Shown here: in pieces, positions 1 through 5,677 of the stretch
Numbering within the stretch: position 1 is the first letter of the stretch
Layout of the letters: every line of letters starts with the position of its first letter
Assembly: GCA_017648235.1 (NCBI GenBank)
Contig: JAGCIZ010000198.1
Coordinates: 1 to 7,815 of the forward strand
DNA length: 7,815 bases
DNA from: Paludibacteraceae bacterium
GTDB lineage: Bacteria > Bacteroidota > Bacteroidia > Bacteroidales > Paludibacteraceae
Direction: 5' to 3'
The notes under the pieces: generated by a model
Seen by the model: the letters and a program-made list of their open reading frames with translations, nothing else
What the model was told of the DNA's origin: nothing
The model's database searches: none
Position numbers and translations under genes: made by a program

Positions 1-847
1 CCAAATCAACCTCATCTTGATATTTCTTCATCTCAAATTTCCAGTCGTCCAATACTTTGCCTTTTATTTCTTTATATAGATTTTCTGCATCAGCATAACA
101 CTTTGCATCAGGCAATATTTGAGCAAGATATTCACCTGCAAGAGCTGCTCCATCAGCATTTTGAGACGATGCCCAAATAGCTTTGGCTTCTGCTAAATTG
201 ATATCACACAAATAATCTACATATTGTTGATAAACATCATCGGCAAGAGCCATAAAATCTGTATATTTTTTGCAATCGTAAGGAATTCCTGTTAACAAAA
301 ACAAAGCCTTTTCGTATTCGTGTTGTTTTGCCAAAGTGCGAATCTCCAACAACATTTTATCGGCATTTTCATCAAAATATTTAATAATCTTTTCTTTCCC
401 CTCTTTTACAAAAGAAGCTACTTCTGAATTATTGATATTCAAACGCTTAATAGCATCCATGTAGCTTTTATTATCGTTTGTTCCAACACCCTTCGAACTC
501 AACATTGCTGTGGAGTATATTACTTGCGTATAATAATCGGCTATGTAAAATGTAAAATCCATGCTTTGAGCAATTTGCATAGGCGGACCAGGAATTACAT
601 CTTTTGTTGATGGAGTTGCAACAACTGTAACAAAAAATCTATTCAATACATCAGCCGAAGCTAAACCATTCTTAGTTAAAATCAAATTCAACTTATTTAC
701 AAGTTGAGATTTTGCGTTGTGAGGGAATGGTTCCGGTTGATCAGCAACAATAACTTTCAATGCCAAATTGTTATTTTGAGCTTGCAGATTTACCGTAAAA
801 AAACTCAAAATCACACACGCAAGAACCAATGAAATACATTTTCTCAT
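1..847 (-). CDS. Exported protein of unknown function, 3' end outside window
   Basis: The minus-strand frame is open from ATG at 847 to the left edge, giving 282 residues without a stop, so the C-terminus is missing. The first 23 residues form a type I signal peptide: basic MRK, a hydrophobic stretch, then LQA before QNNN. The mature part begins LALKVIVADQPEPF and contains a PGPPMQIAQSMDFTFYIAD stretch. From about residue 150 it is probably helical and repeat-like, with KQHEYEKALFLL and LAEAKAIW resembling TPR-like helices, although no repeat family is certain. I recognise it as a companion of DUF6175 genes in Bacteroidales but know no function. It is the last visible gene of the envelope operon, starting 1 base after the preceding stop. 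It probably acts in the periplasm or outer envelope. Confidence is high that it is a gene and low on any role. Confidence 0.85.
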   Translation of the reverse strand, partial: MRKCISLVLACVILSFFTVNLQAQNNNLALKVIVADQPEPFPHNAKSQLVNKLNLILTKNGLASADVLNRFFVTVVATPSTKDVIPGPPMQIAQSMDFTFYIADYYTQVIYSTAMLSSKGVGTNDNKSYMDAIKRLNINNSEVASFVKEGKEKIIKYFDENADKMLLEIRTLAKQHEYEKALFLLTGIPYDCKKYTDFMALADDVYQQYVDYLCDINLAEAKAIWASSQNADGAALAGEYLAQILPDAKCYADAENLYKEIKGKVLDDWKFEMKKYQDEVDL

Positions 848-848
848 T

Positions 849-1796
849 TTATTTTCCTCCTATTGCTAAAATTGTTTTACCTAAACCTCTATTCATTATT
901 TTTACTGGAATATTATAAGGTTCTTTACGCAAAACCGAACGAAGTTGTCGAGCGAAACTTTCAGTATCCATTGCTGCTCCATTTGGCTTCCATAATGGTA
1001 TGCGAACTTGTTCATAACGAATCACATATTCCGATGCATCCATTTTTGAAAAACGTCCTTGCATCGTATTTTCTTCCATCCACTCTTCTATAATTTCAGC
1101 AAGTTCCATTCCGTCAAATTCAGATTCTAAATCAAGATCTAAATCATTTTCAAAGACACGAATTTCAAGAGCAACCTCTCTCCCATTTGCAAACAAATCC
1201 TCAAAATGAGCCATCAATCTGTTATTAAAATTATCTATGTTAGCAACCACAGCTTCTTCTAATAAAACAACAGGCTCCGCCGAAAACGAAGGTGCTCCAG
1301 TTCCATTTGCACCACCAATACTTTTGCCTGTATAAGCATCTTTTGCTTCCATAACATAGGTAAGTATTGATTTAGGACCTTGCTTTGTGATGTTCCATGT
1401 TAACTCAATAATAATATCAGCTTTTGCCGTACGACGAATCTTATCAAGAGGTGATTCTTCCATTTGAGCACCTGATTTATTGGTTGTTACAGCATCTTCT
1501 GCTGTTGCTTGAGCAATCATTTTCAATGTTTGTTCCAAATCTTTCAAAGGGAAACCACGCTCTGCCATCAAATCATTAATTTTGGCAATAGCTAACTTCA
1601 GATTCATATCATTTTGTAATGCTTTTTTATAATCGGGAATAACTTCTATCGTTCCCAAATTGTCATACTCCGACACATAGCCATTCTGATTACACCAAAC
1701 ATCGCTTGGCACCACCATTAGAGTTGGCTTTTTAGCCTGACCAAAAGCCATTGTTGCAACAAAAACTGCAAACAAAAGAACTATACTCTTTTTCAT
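849..1796 (-). CDS. DUF6175-type exported protein
   Basis: This encodes a 315-residue secreted protein. I chose the ATG at 1796 because it places a standard signal peptide first (MKK, a hydrophobic stretch, then AFG before Q20). The frame extends 10 codons further to 1826, but that would overlap the upstream gene and put charged residues ahead of the signal. Features of the mature protein are KKPTLMVVPSDVWC (22-35), AERGFPLKDLEQTL (78-91), RRTAKADIIIELTW (121-134), DAYTGKSIGGANGTGAPSF (153-171) and an acidic stretch around 216-243. From memory these match the DUF6175 family of Bacteroidales. The AxAD...DAYTG pattern recalls periplasmic beta-sheet domains of CsgG/LpoB-like envelope proteins, which is inference only. 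It starts 4 bases after the lipoprotein stop, so the two are co-transcribed. No catalytic residues are evident and the function is unknown. Confidence 0.88.
   Translation of the reverse strand: MKKSIVLLFAVFVATMAFGQAKKPTLMVVPSDVWCNQNGYVSEYDNLGTIEVIPDYKKALQNDMNLKLAIAKINDLMAERGFPLKDLEQTLKMIAQATAEDAVTTNKSGAQMEESPLDKIRRTAKADIIIELTWNITKQGPKSILTYVMEAKDAYTGKSIGGANGTGAPSFSAEPVVLLEEAVVANIDNFNNRLMAHFEDLFANGREVALEIRVFENDLDLDLESEFDGMELAEIIEEWMEENTMQGRFSKMDASEYVIRYEQVRIPLWKPNGAAMDTESFARQLRSVLRKEPYNIPVKIMNRGLGKTILAIGGK
856..860 (-). promoter_or_regulatory. Strong Shine-Dalgarno sequence for the gene starting at 847
   Basis: The minus strand reads GGAGG, then 8 bases, then the ATG at 847. The GGAGG sits inside the last codons (Gly-Gly-Lys-stop) of the upstream DUF6175-type gene. 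No other gene in the window has such a motif, and Bacteroidota use Shine-Dalgarno pairing little. It may serve translational coupling at the 1-base junction, but the Gly codons alone could also produce it by chance. Confidence 0.5.
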
Positions 1797-1800
1797 ACTT

Positions 1801-2274
1801 TTATTTTTTAATAATACCATCCTCAATTAATTTTTCACGCAACTTAGTACGCCAAACACAAACAGTTGTTTCGCAGATAGATTGTACATCCGTTCTTGCA
1901 TAGTTGCTCGACAATACACGCTTTTCTTTTATCGAAGCAAACTTTTTATAAGCACCTCCATCAGCAAAAAAAGCATTGAAATAATCTTCGTACTTTTCAC
2001 GTGCATTTGGTTCAAAAATCAAAGGTTTCAAATAAGACTGCCCATTTGATGCAGGCTCAACACCTGTGAACAAAACATCATATACAGCTTGTTTGTGTGC
2101 TTGTACATAAGCATCTGCAGCATTACGAGCACGTCCCCAAGAACGCAACGTATATGATCCATCTAATTCGGTTCCTATACACTTAGTTTTATAATCGTAA
2201 TACGCTTGTGATTTTTTAGGACCACATCCTATAAATACTGTGGCAATAGCCAACAAAAAAAGAATCTTTTTCAT
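1801..2274 (-). CDS. Small lipoprotein, paralogue of the upstream gene product
   Basis: This encodes 157 residues with a lipoprotein signal: MKK, a hydrophobic stretch, then lipobox F-I-G-C with Cys17 as the lipidated residue, followed by GPKK. No acidic surface-export signal follows the cysteine, so the inner leaflet of the outer membrane is the likeliest site. The mature part aligns with the neighbouring 165-residue protein. The shared positions are Y28xxxC32, G39-S-Y41, W46, K61-x-AV-x(4)-F-x-G (61-71), FFADGGAYKKF (102-112) and a C-terminal LREKLIEDGII (145-155). Two more cysteines (134 and 139) are absent from the partner. It starts 12 bases after the upstream stop and ends 4 bases before the DUF6175-type gene. 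The family is known to me only as a hypothetical protein of Bacteroidales. A tandem duplication followed by lipidation of one copy is the simplest history. Confidence 0.87.
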   Translation of the reverse strand: MKKILFLLAIATVFIGCGPKKSQAYYDYKTKCIGTELDGSYTLRSWGRARNAADAYVQAHKQAVYDVLFTGVEPASNGQSYLKPLIFEPNAREKYEDYFNAFFADGGAYKKFASIKEKRVLSSNYARTDVQSICETTVCVWRTKLREKLIEDGIIKK

Positions 2275-2286
2275 GATTAAACAATA

Positions 2287-2784
2287 TTAAAAACCTGTAC
2301 TAAGCGAACGTATTACACCAGCTTTTTCTAGTGCTTTACGCAAAGCATCTTTCGAGACAGAAACAACAACACCAACTTTATATTCTTTTCCTACTTTTAT
2401 TATTTCTTGCGTTCCAGCAGTAAGGGCCACATACTTTAAGTATTCTCCATTGTCGCTAAAAAACAAATCAAAGAATTCAGCATGTTCCATCTCAACTCCC
2501 GGATTAGAAGCCATTGCACGTTGAGCAACACAGCCATTTTTACTACTATATCCTTTGAAAATGATACCATGAACTGCATTTTTCTTACATTGCTCTGCAG
2601 CCACTTGTGCTTTCTTTGAATAACTCCATACTTTTACTAAATACGTACCTTGAGTTCCATTTCCTGCACACTCAATTTCATAACGGAAGTGTTCCGTATC
2701 CTTATTTGCTTTCTTTTTACTTTGCGAAAAACAAATTGTTGCTGTAGAAAGTAGCAACACCACAATCATTAAACTTTTTCTCAT
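2287..2784 (-). CDS. Exported protein of unknown function, paralogue of the lipoprotein
   Basis: This encodes 165 residues starting at the ATG at 2784. The frame reaches 2874, but the extra 30 residues are not signal-like and would span the promoter and palindrome described below. MRKS plus a hydrophobic stretch and CFS before Q21 make a type I signal peptide, and no cysteine is placed for lipidation. The mature protein begins with a lysine-rich SKKKANK segment. It then shows Y35xxxC39, G46-T-Y48, VWS (52-54), KKNAVHGIIFKG (67-78), FFSDNGEYLKY (108-118) and KDALRKALEKAGVI (145-158). These positions line up almost without gaps with the next gene's lipoprotein. It is the first gene of the four-gene envelope operon, about 27 bases downstream of a predicted transcription start. 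The C-terminal half has KVGKEYKVGVVVSVSK, probably beta strands. No function is known to me. Confidence 0.87.
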   Translation of the reverse strand: MRKSLMIVVLLLSTATICFSQSKKKANKDTEHFRYEIECAGNGTQGTYLVKVWSYSKKAQVAAEQCKKNAVHGIIFKGYSSKNGCVAQRAMASNPGVEMEHAEFFDLFFSDNGEYLKYVALTAGTQEIIKVGKEYKVGVVVSVSKDALRKALEKAGVIRSLSTGF

Positions 2785-2816
2785 TTTTCTCAGATTTAAT
2801 ATTTTTAACAATTCTA

Positions 2817-2824
2817 CAAAAGTA
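2817..2824 (-). promoter_or_regulatory. Predicted -7 promoter element of the envelope operon
   Basis: The minus strand reads TACTTTTG, an exact match to the Bacteroidota -7 consensus TAnnTTTG. Transcription would start near 2811, leaving a leader of about 27 bases before the ATG at 2784. No TTG/TTTG sits at the usual 17-23 base spacing upstream, so the -33 element is missing. That is common at promoters needing an activator, and the palindrome at 2863-2887 is well placed for one. Confidence 0.5.
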
Positions 2825-2862
2825 TAGACTTTACAATCAATTAAGTCGTTATGTAAGTTTTT

Positions 2863-2887
2863 ATAAATCAACAAATTGTTGATTTAT
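2863..2887. repeat. Perfect 25-bp palindrome, possible operator
   Basis: Two 12-base arms (2863-2874 and 2876-2887) are exact reverse complements around the single base 2875, with core ATCAACAAATTGTTGAT. The palindrome overlaps the stop codon of the HTH gene. Its centre lies about 64 bases upstream of the predicted start of the envelope operon, a typical activator position. It is not followed by a T run on the minus strand, so it does not look like an intrinsic terminator of the HTH gene. The near absence of a loop also favours a protein-binding site over an RNA hairpin. The adjacent HTH protein is the obvious but unproven candidate for binding. Confidence 0.6.
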
Positions 2888-3117
2888 TTTGACAACATAA
2901 AATTGTACTCTGAAGAATAATACGAGAAAAAATTATGGTGCAATATCACAGATATTTGCAACAACAAAGCTGTATCTATACTTTCTCTATGGAATATACT
3001 ATAGACATTAGTTCGCTCACAATTAAGATGCTCAGCAATCCAAGGAATACTTCGTCCTTGCTGACGAACTTCCTTCTCAATAAGATGTCCGATGTGAATA
3101 TTTGTTTTTTTTGACAT
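2884..3117 (-). CDS. Small helix-turn-helix protein, probable transcription regulator
   Basis: This encodes 77 residues. I chose the ATG at 3117 because relatives I recall in Bacteroidota begin shortly before an NIHIG-x-LI motif. A TTG at 3153 would add 12 residues translated across a hairpin. Residues 6-22 form a first helix (NIHIGHLIEKEVRQQG). Residues 23-48 form a helix-turn-helix of the lambda-repressor/XRE type: SIPWIAEHLNCERTNVYSIF, with the recognition helix around 33-42. A closing amphipathic segment contains LLLQISVILHHNFFSYY. There is no sensor or dimerisation domain, so it must respond through a partner or act alone. An A8 run lies directly after the start codon. The gene is preceded by a structured leader and followed, after a 25-bp palindrome, by the envelope operon, so it could regulate that operon and itself. 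This is inferred from position. Confidence 0.8.
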   Translation of the reverse strand: MSKKTNIHIGHLIEKEVRQQGRSIPWIAEHLNCERTNVYSIFHRESIDTALLLQISVILHHNFFSYYSSEYNFMLSK

Positions 3118-3144
3118 AAAAAAGATAGTAAATGCATTACTATC
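3118..3144 (-). terminator. Terminator-like hairpin directly before the HTH start codon
   Basis: On the minus strand an 8-base-pair stem (3144-3137 with 3131-3124, GATAGTAA / TTACTATC) with a 5-base loop is followed at once by six T (3123-3118) and then the ATG at 3117. This has the shape of an intrinsic terminator. It could end a small RNA made from the upstream region, or act as an attenuator that lets only some transcripts into the HTH gene. The stem is AT-rich with few G-C pairs, so it would be weak. A DNA operator for autoregulation is an alternative reading. Confidence 0.45.
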
Positions 3145-3160
3145 ATTTGACAAATAAAAA

Positions 3161-3291
3161 GGTGTAAGTCTTTCTATTCACATTCGAGGAAAGCCTCGGA
3201 GCAAAACCTCACTCACTCACAGAAACACTCACACCTATGCAGTGTGAGCATTAACAAAATGGAGTGAGATTTTACACTTAAGACTTAACCC
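3161..3291 (-). ncRNA. Candidate structured RNA or structured 5' leader
   Basis: About 130 bases fold on paper into one branched hairpin. The closing stem pairs 3165-3172 with 3280-3287 (8 bp), extended by GG 3161-3162 with CC 3290-3291. A side hairpin is 3183-3189 with 3194-3200 (7 bp including one G-U, loop AAAG). A middle stem is 3203-3214 with 3262-3273 (11 of 12 positions pair). A terminal hairpin is 3228-3234 with 3242-3248 (7 bp, 7-base loop). Positions 3181-3250 are 50% G+C (35 of 70) against 19% in 3331-3430, the usual sign of a structured RNA in an AT-rich genome. The minus strand is favoured: a -7 match lies at 3291-3298, just before the 5' end, and U5 (3160-3156) follows the closing stem, with a second hairpin plus U6 further on. 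The plus strand folds nearly as well and is not excluded. I do not recognise the family. A 6S-like long hairpin is a loose comparison only. Confidence 0.5.
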
Positions 3292-3327
3292 AAATATATT
3301 ATTTTCAAAATCAAGTTTCCGAGGCTT
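3191..3327. repeat. Long-range 10-bp inverted repeat (3191-3200 and 3318-3327)
   Basis: AAGCCTCGGA at 3191-3200 is the exact reverse complement of TCCGAGGCTT at 3318-3327, 127 bases centre to centre. The left copy is also one strand of the local side hairpin 3183-3200, so in RNA the local and long-range pairings exclude each other. The right copy lies in the -33 region of the minus-strand promoter match at 3291-3298. It can be read either as a switch between RNA folds or as a pair of protein-binding sites in DNA. Confidence 0.5.
3291..3298 (-). promoter_or_regulatory. Predicted -7 promoter element for the structured RNA / HTH gene
   Basis: The minus strand reads TATATTTG, an exact TAnnTTTG match. 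Transcription would begin near 3284, at the outer end of the closing stem, giving a leader of about 165 bases to the HTH start or a free RNA of about that length. No TTG sits at normal spacing (nearest is 13 bases away, at 3312-3314), and the match lies in AT-rich sequence where chance hits occur. It is therefore a moderate call. Confidence 0.4.
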
Positions 3328-3446
3328 ATTTTGAACGTGAAATAATAGTTAATGCTTTGATTTGTATTTGGTTATTTTTTATCTAATAAATTTCATTATT
3401 GCTCTAAAAATTATTTAAAAAAATCTGTTGTCTAAAATATCAAGTA

Positions 3447-3482
3447 CAAAGATACGAAAAAAGTAAGTTACTACTTTACAAA
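3447..3482 (-). promoter_or_regulatory. Second predicted minus-strand promoter, upstream of the structured region
   Basis: The minus strand carries TATCTTTG (3454-3447), an exact -7 match. A TTTG at 3482-3479 lies 24 bases upstream, slightly wider than the usual 17-23. Transcription would start near 3440, giving a leader of over 300 bases that contains both arms of the 10-bp inverted repeat as well as the nested hairpins. Confidence 0.4.
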
Positions 3483-3541
3483 CAAAATTTTCTTCATCAT
3501 TTAACTTTTACATACAAACAAATAAATCTCAAACTTTTGTT

Positions 3542-3549
3542 TACTTTTG
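3542..3549 (+). promoter_or_regulatory. Predicted -7 promoter element of recG
   Basis: TACTTTTG matches TAnnTTTG exactly, 21 bases before the GTG start of recG, so the leader would be only about 15 bases. No TTG is found at the usual distance upstream. An overlapping alternative, TAATCTTG (3556-3563), has one mismatch and a TTTTG 16 bases upstream, but would leave almost no leader. Confidence 0.4.
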
Positions 3550-3570
3550 TGTTTATAATCTTGAAAATTT

Positions 3571-5661
3571 GTGGATTTAAGTACAAATATCACATACATA
3601 CAAGGCATAGGACCGAAGCGTGCTGAGGTCTTAGAAAAAGAGATTGCAGTTTCTACTGTTGCCGATTTGCTGACGTATTTCCCATATCGATACATCGACA
3701 GGAGCCGATTTTATTACATCCACGAAATTGATGACTCACTGCCCTACATCCAACTTAAAGGAAGAATTGCTTCTTTTGAAAAAATGGGAGAAGGCAGAAG
3801 TCGCAGACTGATAGCTCATTTTACCGATGGCAACCGATTTATCGATTTAGTATGGTTTCAAGGTATTAAATACGTCGAAAATCGTTTGAAAATAAATGTC
3901 CCCTATATCGTTTTTGGAAAACCTACTCGATACGGCAGTCGCTACAACATTCCTCATCCTGAAGTAGACCCTATTACAAAAGTCAACATTCAAAAAACGA
4001 ACTATTTGCAAGCGTTTTACAACACAACAGAGAAAATGAAAAATAATTTTCTGAACTCCACTGCCATCAGAAACATTATTTTTACAGCACTCAAAAGTGT
4101 CAGCAACATAGATGAAACTTTGCCTAAAGAGTTAGTTGAAAAGTATCATTTAATGAGCAGAAAAGAGGCACTTTTCAACATTCATCTACCACAAAATAAT
4201 GATATACTACAAAAAGCTCAATATCGCCTTAAGTTTGAAGAGTTATTTTACACCCAACTGAGCATAGTTAGACAAACTAAATATCGTGAAAAAAAATTCA
4301 AAGGATATGTTTTTGGAACCATCGGAAAAAACTTCAATTCTTTTTATCAAAATCACCTACCTTTTGAACTTACCAACGCACAAAAACGTGTTTTGCGCGA
4401 GATTCGCTCCGATATGAAAACTGGCAAACAAATGAATAGGTTACTGCAAGGAGATGTGGGTAGCGGAAAAACAATGGTTGCGCTAATGTCATCGCTTATT
4501 GCATTGGACAATGGTTTTCAAGTTTGCCTAATGGCTCCAACCGAAATTTTAGCCGCACAACATTTTTCAACTATTTCCGAATTGCTTAAACCGATGAACA
4601 TTGAAACCGAATTGCTCACTGGTTCAACAAAAAAATCGGACAGAAACAGGATTCTCAACAACCTAAAAAATGGCGAATTAAAAATCTTGATTGGCACACA
4701 CGCACTGATTGAAGATACAGTTATTTTTTCCAATCTTGGATTAGTAATTATCGATGAACAACATCGTTTTGGCGTAGCCCAACGTGCAAAGCTTTGGTCA
4801 AAAAATATTCAACCACCACACGTATTGGTAATGACCGCTACTCCCATTCCACGAACTTTAGCCATGACCATTTATGGCGATTTAGATGTTTCTGTAATTG
4901 ATGAATTACCTCCTGGACGCAAACCAGTTCAAACGTTACATCTATTTGACAATAGGCGCGATTCTATAAATAATTTTCTAAAAAAACAACTTGAAGAAGG
5001 CAGACAAATTTATATTGTTTATCCTCTGATTCAAGAATCGGAAAAGTTGGACTTAAAGAATCTTGAAGATGGATACGAATATACAAAAGAGCACTTTCCT
5101 CAATACAAAGTAAGCATAGTTCACGGACGAATGAAACCTGCCGAAAAAGATGTTGAAATGCAGAAGTTTTCGTCTGGAGCAACACAAATTTTAGTAGCTA
5201 CCACAGTAATAGAAGTTGGTGTAAATGTTCCTAATGCATCGGTAATGGTAATTGAAAGTGCAGAACGATTCGGTCTTTCTCAACTTCATCAGCTAAGAGG
5301 TCGTGTCGGGCGTGGAGCCAATCAGTCGTATTGTATTTTGATGTCGAGCTACAAAATAACAAGCGACACACAAAAAAGACTTTCAACAATGACACAAACA
5401 ACTGATGGATTTGAAATTGCTGAAGCCGATTTACAATTTAGAGGTCCTGGAGATATAGAAGGAACACAACAAAGCGGATTGCCTTTTGACTTAAAAATAG
5501 CGAATCTCGCCAAAGATGGAAAACTGCTTCAGCTGGCACGTGACATTGCTCTTGAGTTAATTGAAAAAGATCCCTTTTTGGAGCTGCAAGAACATATTGT
5601 TCTCAAAAAGAACCTACAAAAACTCCAACGTAGCAATATCAATTGGAGCATGATAAGTTAA
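3571..5661 (+). CDS. recG: ATP-dependent DNA helicase RecG
   Basis: RecG is a superfamily 2 double-strand translocase that remodels stalled replication forks and branch-migrates Holliday junctions in the cytoplasm. The product is 696 residues, the normal length (E. coli RecG is 693). In order: an N-terminal segment with GIGPKRAEVLEKE; an OB-fold wedge domain at roughly 60-150 that splits the junction arms; helicase domain 1 with Walker A GDVGSGKT (294-301, Lys300), APTEILAAQ (322-330), GTHALI (375-380), DEQH box (395-398) and TATPIPRT (422-429); helicase domain 2 with ATTVIEVGVNVP (543-554) and QLRGRVGR (574-581); and the translocation (TRG) region with ADLQFRGPGDIEGTQQSG (619-636). All key motifs are intact. 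The start is GTG at 3571, since an in-frame stop lies at 3562-3564 and this start gives the expected N-terminus. There is no Shine-Dalgarno sequence. The gene is monocistronic and faces the stress-protein gene tail to tail. Confidence 0.97.
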   Translation: MDLSTNITYIQGIGPKRAEVLEKEIAVSTVADLLTYFPYRYIDRSRFYYIHEIDDSLPYIQLKGRIASFEKMGEGRSRRLIAHFTDGNRFIDLVWFQGIKYVENRLKINVPYIVFGKPTRYGSRYNIPHPEVDPITKVNIQKTNYLQAFYNTTEKMKNNFLNSTAIRNIIFTALKSVSNIDETLPKELVEKYHLMSRKEALFNIHLPQNNDILQKAQYRLKFEELFYTQLSIVRQTKYREKKFKGYVFGTIGKNFNSFYQNHLPFELTNAQKRVLREIRSDMKTGKQMNRLLQGDVGSGKTMVALMSSLIALDNGFQVCLMAPTEILAAQHFSTISELLKPMNIETELLTGSTKKSDRNRILNNLKNGELKILIGTHALIEDTVIFSNLGLVIIDEQHRFGVAQRAKLWSKNIQPPHVLVMTATPIPRTLAMTIYGDLDVSVIDELPPGRKPVQTLHLFDNRRDSINNFLKKQLEEGRQIYIVYPLIQESEKLDLKNLEDGYEYTKEHFPQYKVSIVHGRMKPAEKDVEMQKFSSGATQILVATTVIEVGVNVPNASVMVIESAERFGLSQLHQLRGRVGRGANQSYCILMSSYKITSDTQKRLSTMTQTTDGFEIAEADLQFRGPGDIEGTQQSGLPFDLKIANLAKDGKLLQLARDIALELIEKDPFLELQEHIVLKKNLQKLQRSNINWSMIS

Positions 5662-5677
5662 AATAATTTTCACTTTT

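Larger units (their letters stand above)
3118..3570. other. Gene-free control region between the HTH gene and recG
   Basis: These 453 bases separate two divergently transcribed genes and contain no convincing open reading frame. The left part (3118-3327) holds a terminator-like hairpin, nested inverted repeats and a minus-strand promoter match, listed separately. The right part (about 3328-3541) is very AT-rich: 19 G+C in the 100 bases 3331-3430. Apart from a second minus-strand promoter match at 3447-3454 I see nothing in it. The last 30 bases carry the recG promoter match. Confidence 0.75.

Noticed and set aside
863..1093. Plus-strand reading frame of 76 codons
   Set aside because: It lies wholly opposite the DUF6175-type gene, has no promoter or recognisable protein features, and is a shadow frame. 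The same applies to plus-strand frames at 5703-6376 and 7510-7761 and minus-strand frames within recG.
1797..1826. Upstream start (1826) for the DUF6175-type protein
   Set aside because: It would overlap the lipoprotein gene and add MRMVLLKNKS before a normal signal peptide. The ATG at 1796 fits better.
3118..3153. TTG start at 3153 for the HTH protein
   Set aside because: It would translate through the hairpin and add a 12-residue tail not expected in the family. The ATG at 3117 places the conserved NIHIG segment at the usual distance. It cannot be fully excluded.
3185..3225. Words resembling RNase P RNA (GAGGAAAG and ACAGAAAC)
   Set aside because: The remaining conserved regions of RNase P RNA are missing and the whole element is only about 130 bases, far shorter than a bacterial RNase P RNA.
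3151..3296. Possible MITE with terminal inverted repeats (3165-3172/3280-3287) and CAAATA copies at 3151 and 3291
   Set aside because: The CAAATA copies do not directly abut the inverted repeats on both sides, the repeats are short, and no transposase or second copy is in the window. A genome-wide copy search would settle it.
5658..5677. AT-only inverted repeat between recG and the stress-protein gene as a bidirectional terminator
   Set aside because: The stem would be about five A-T pairs with practically no loop and no G-C pairs, so it cannot be supported as a terminator.
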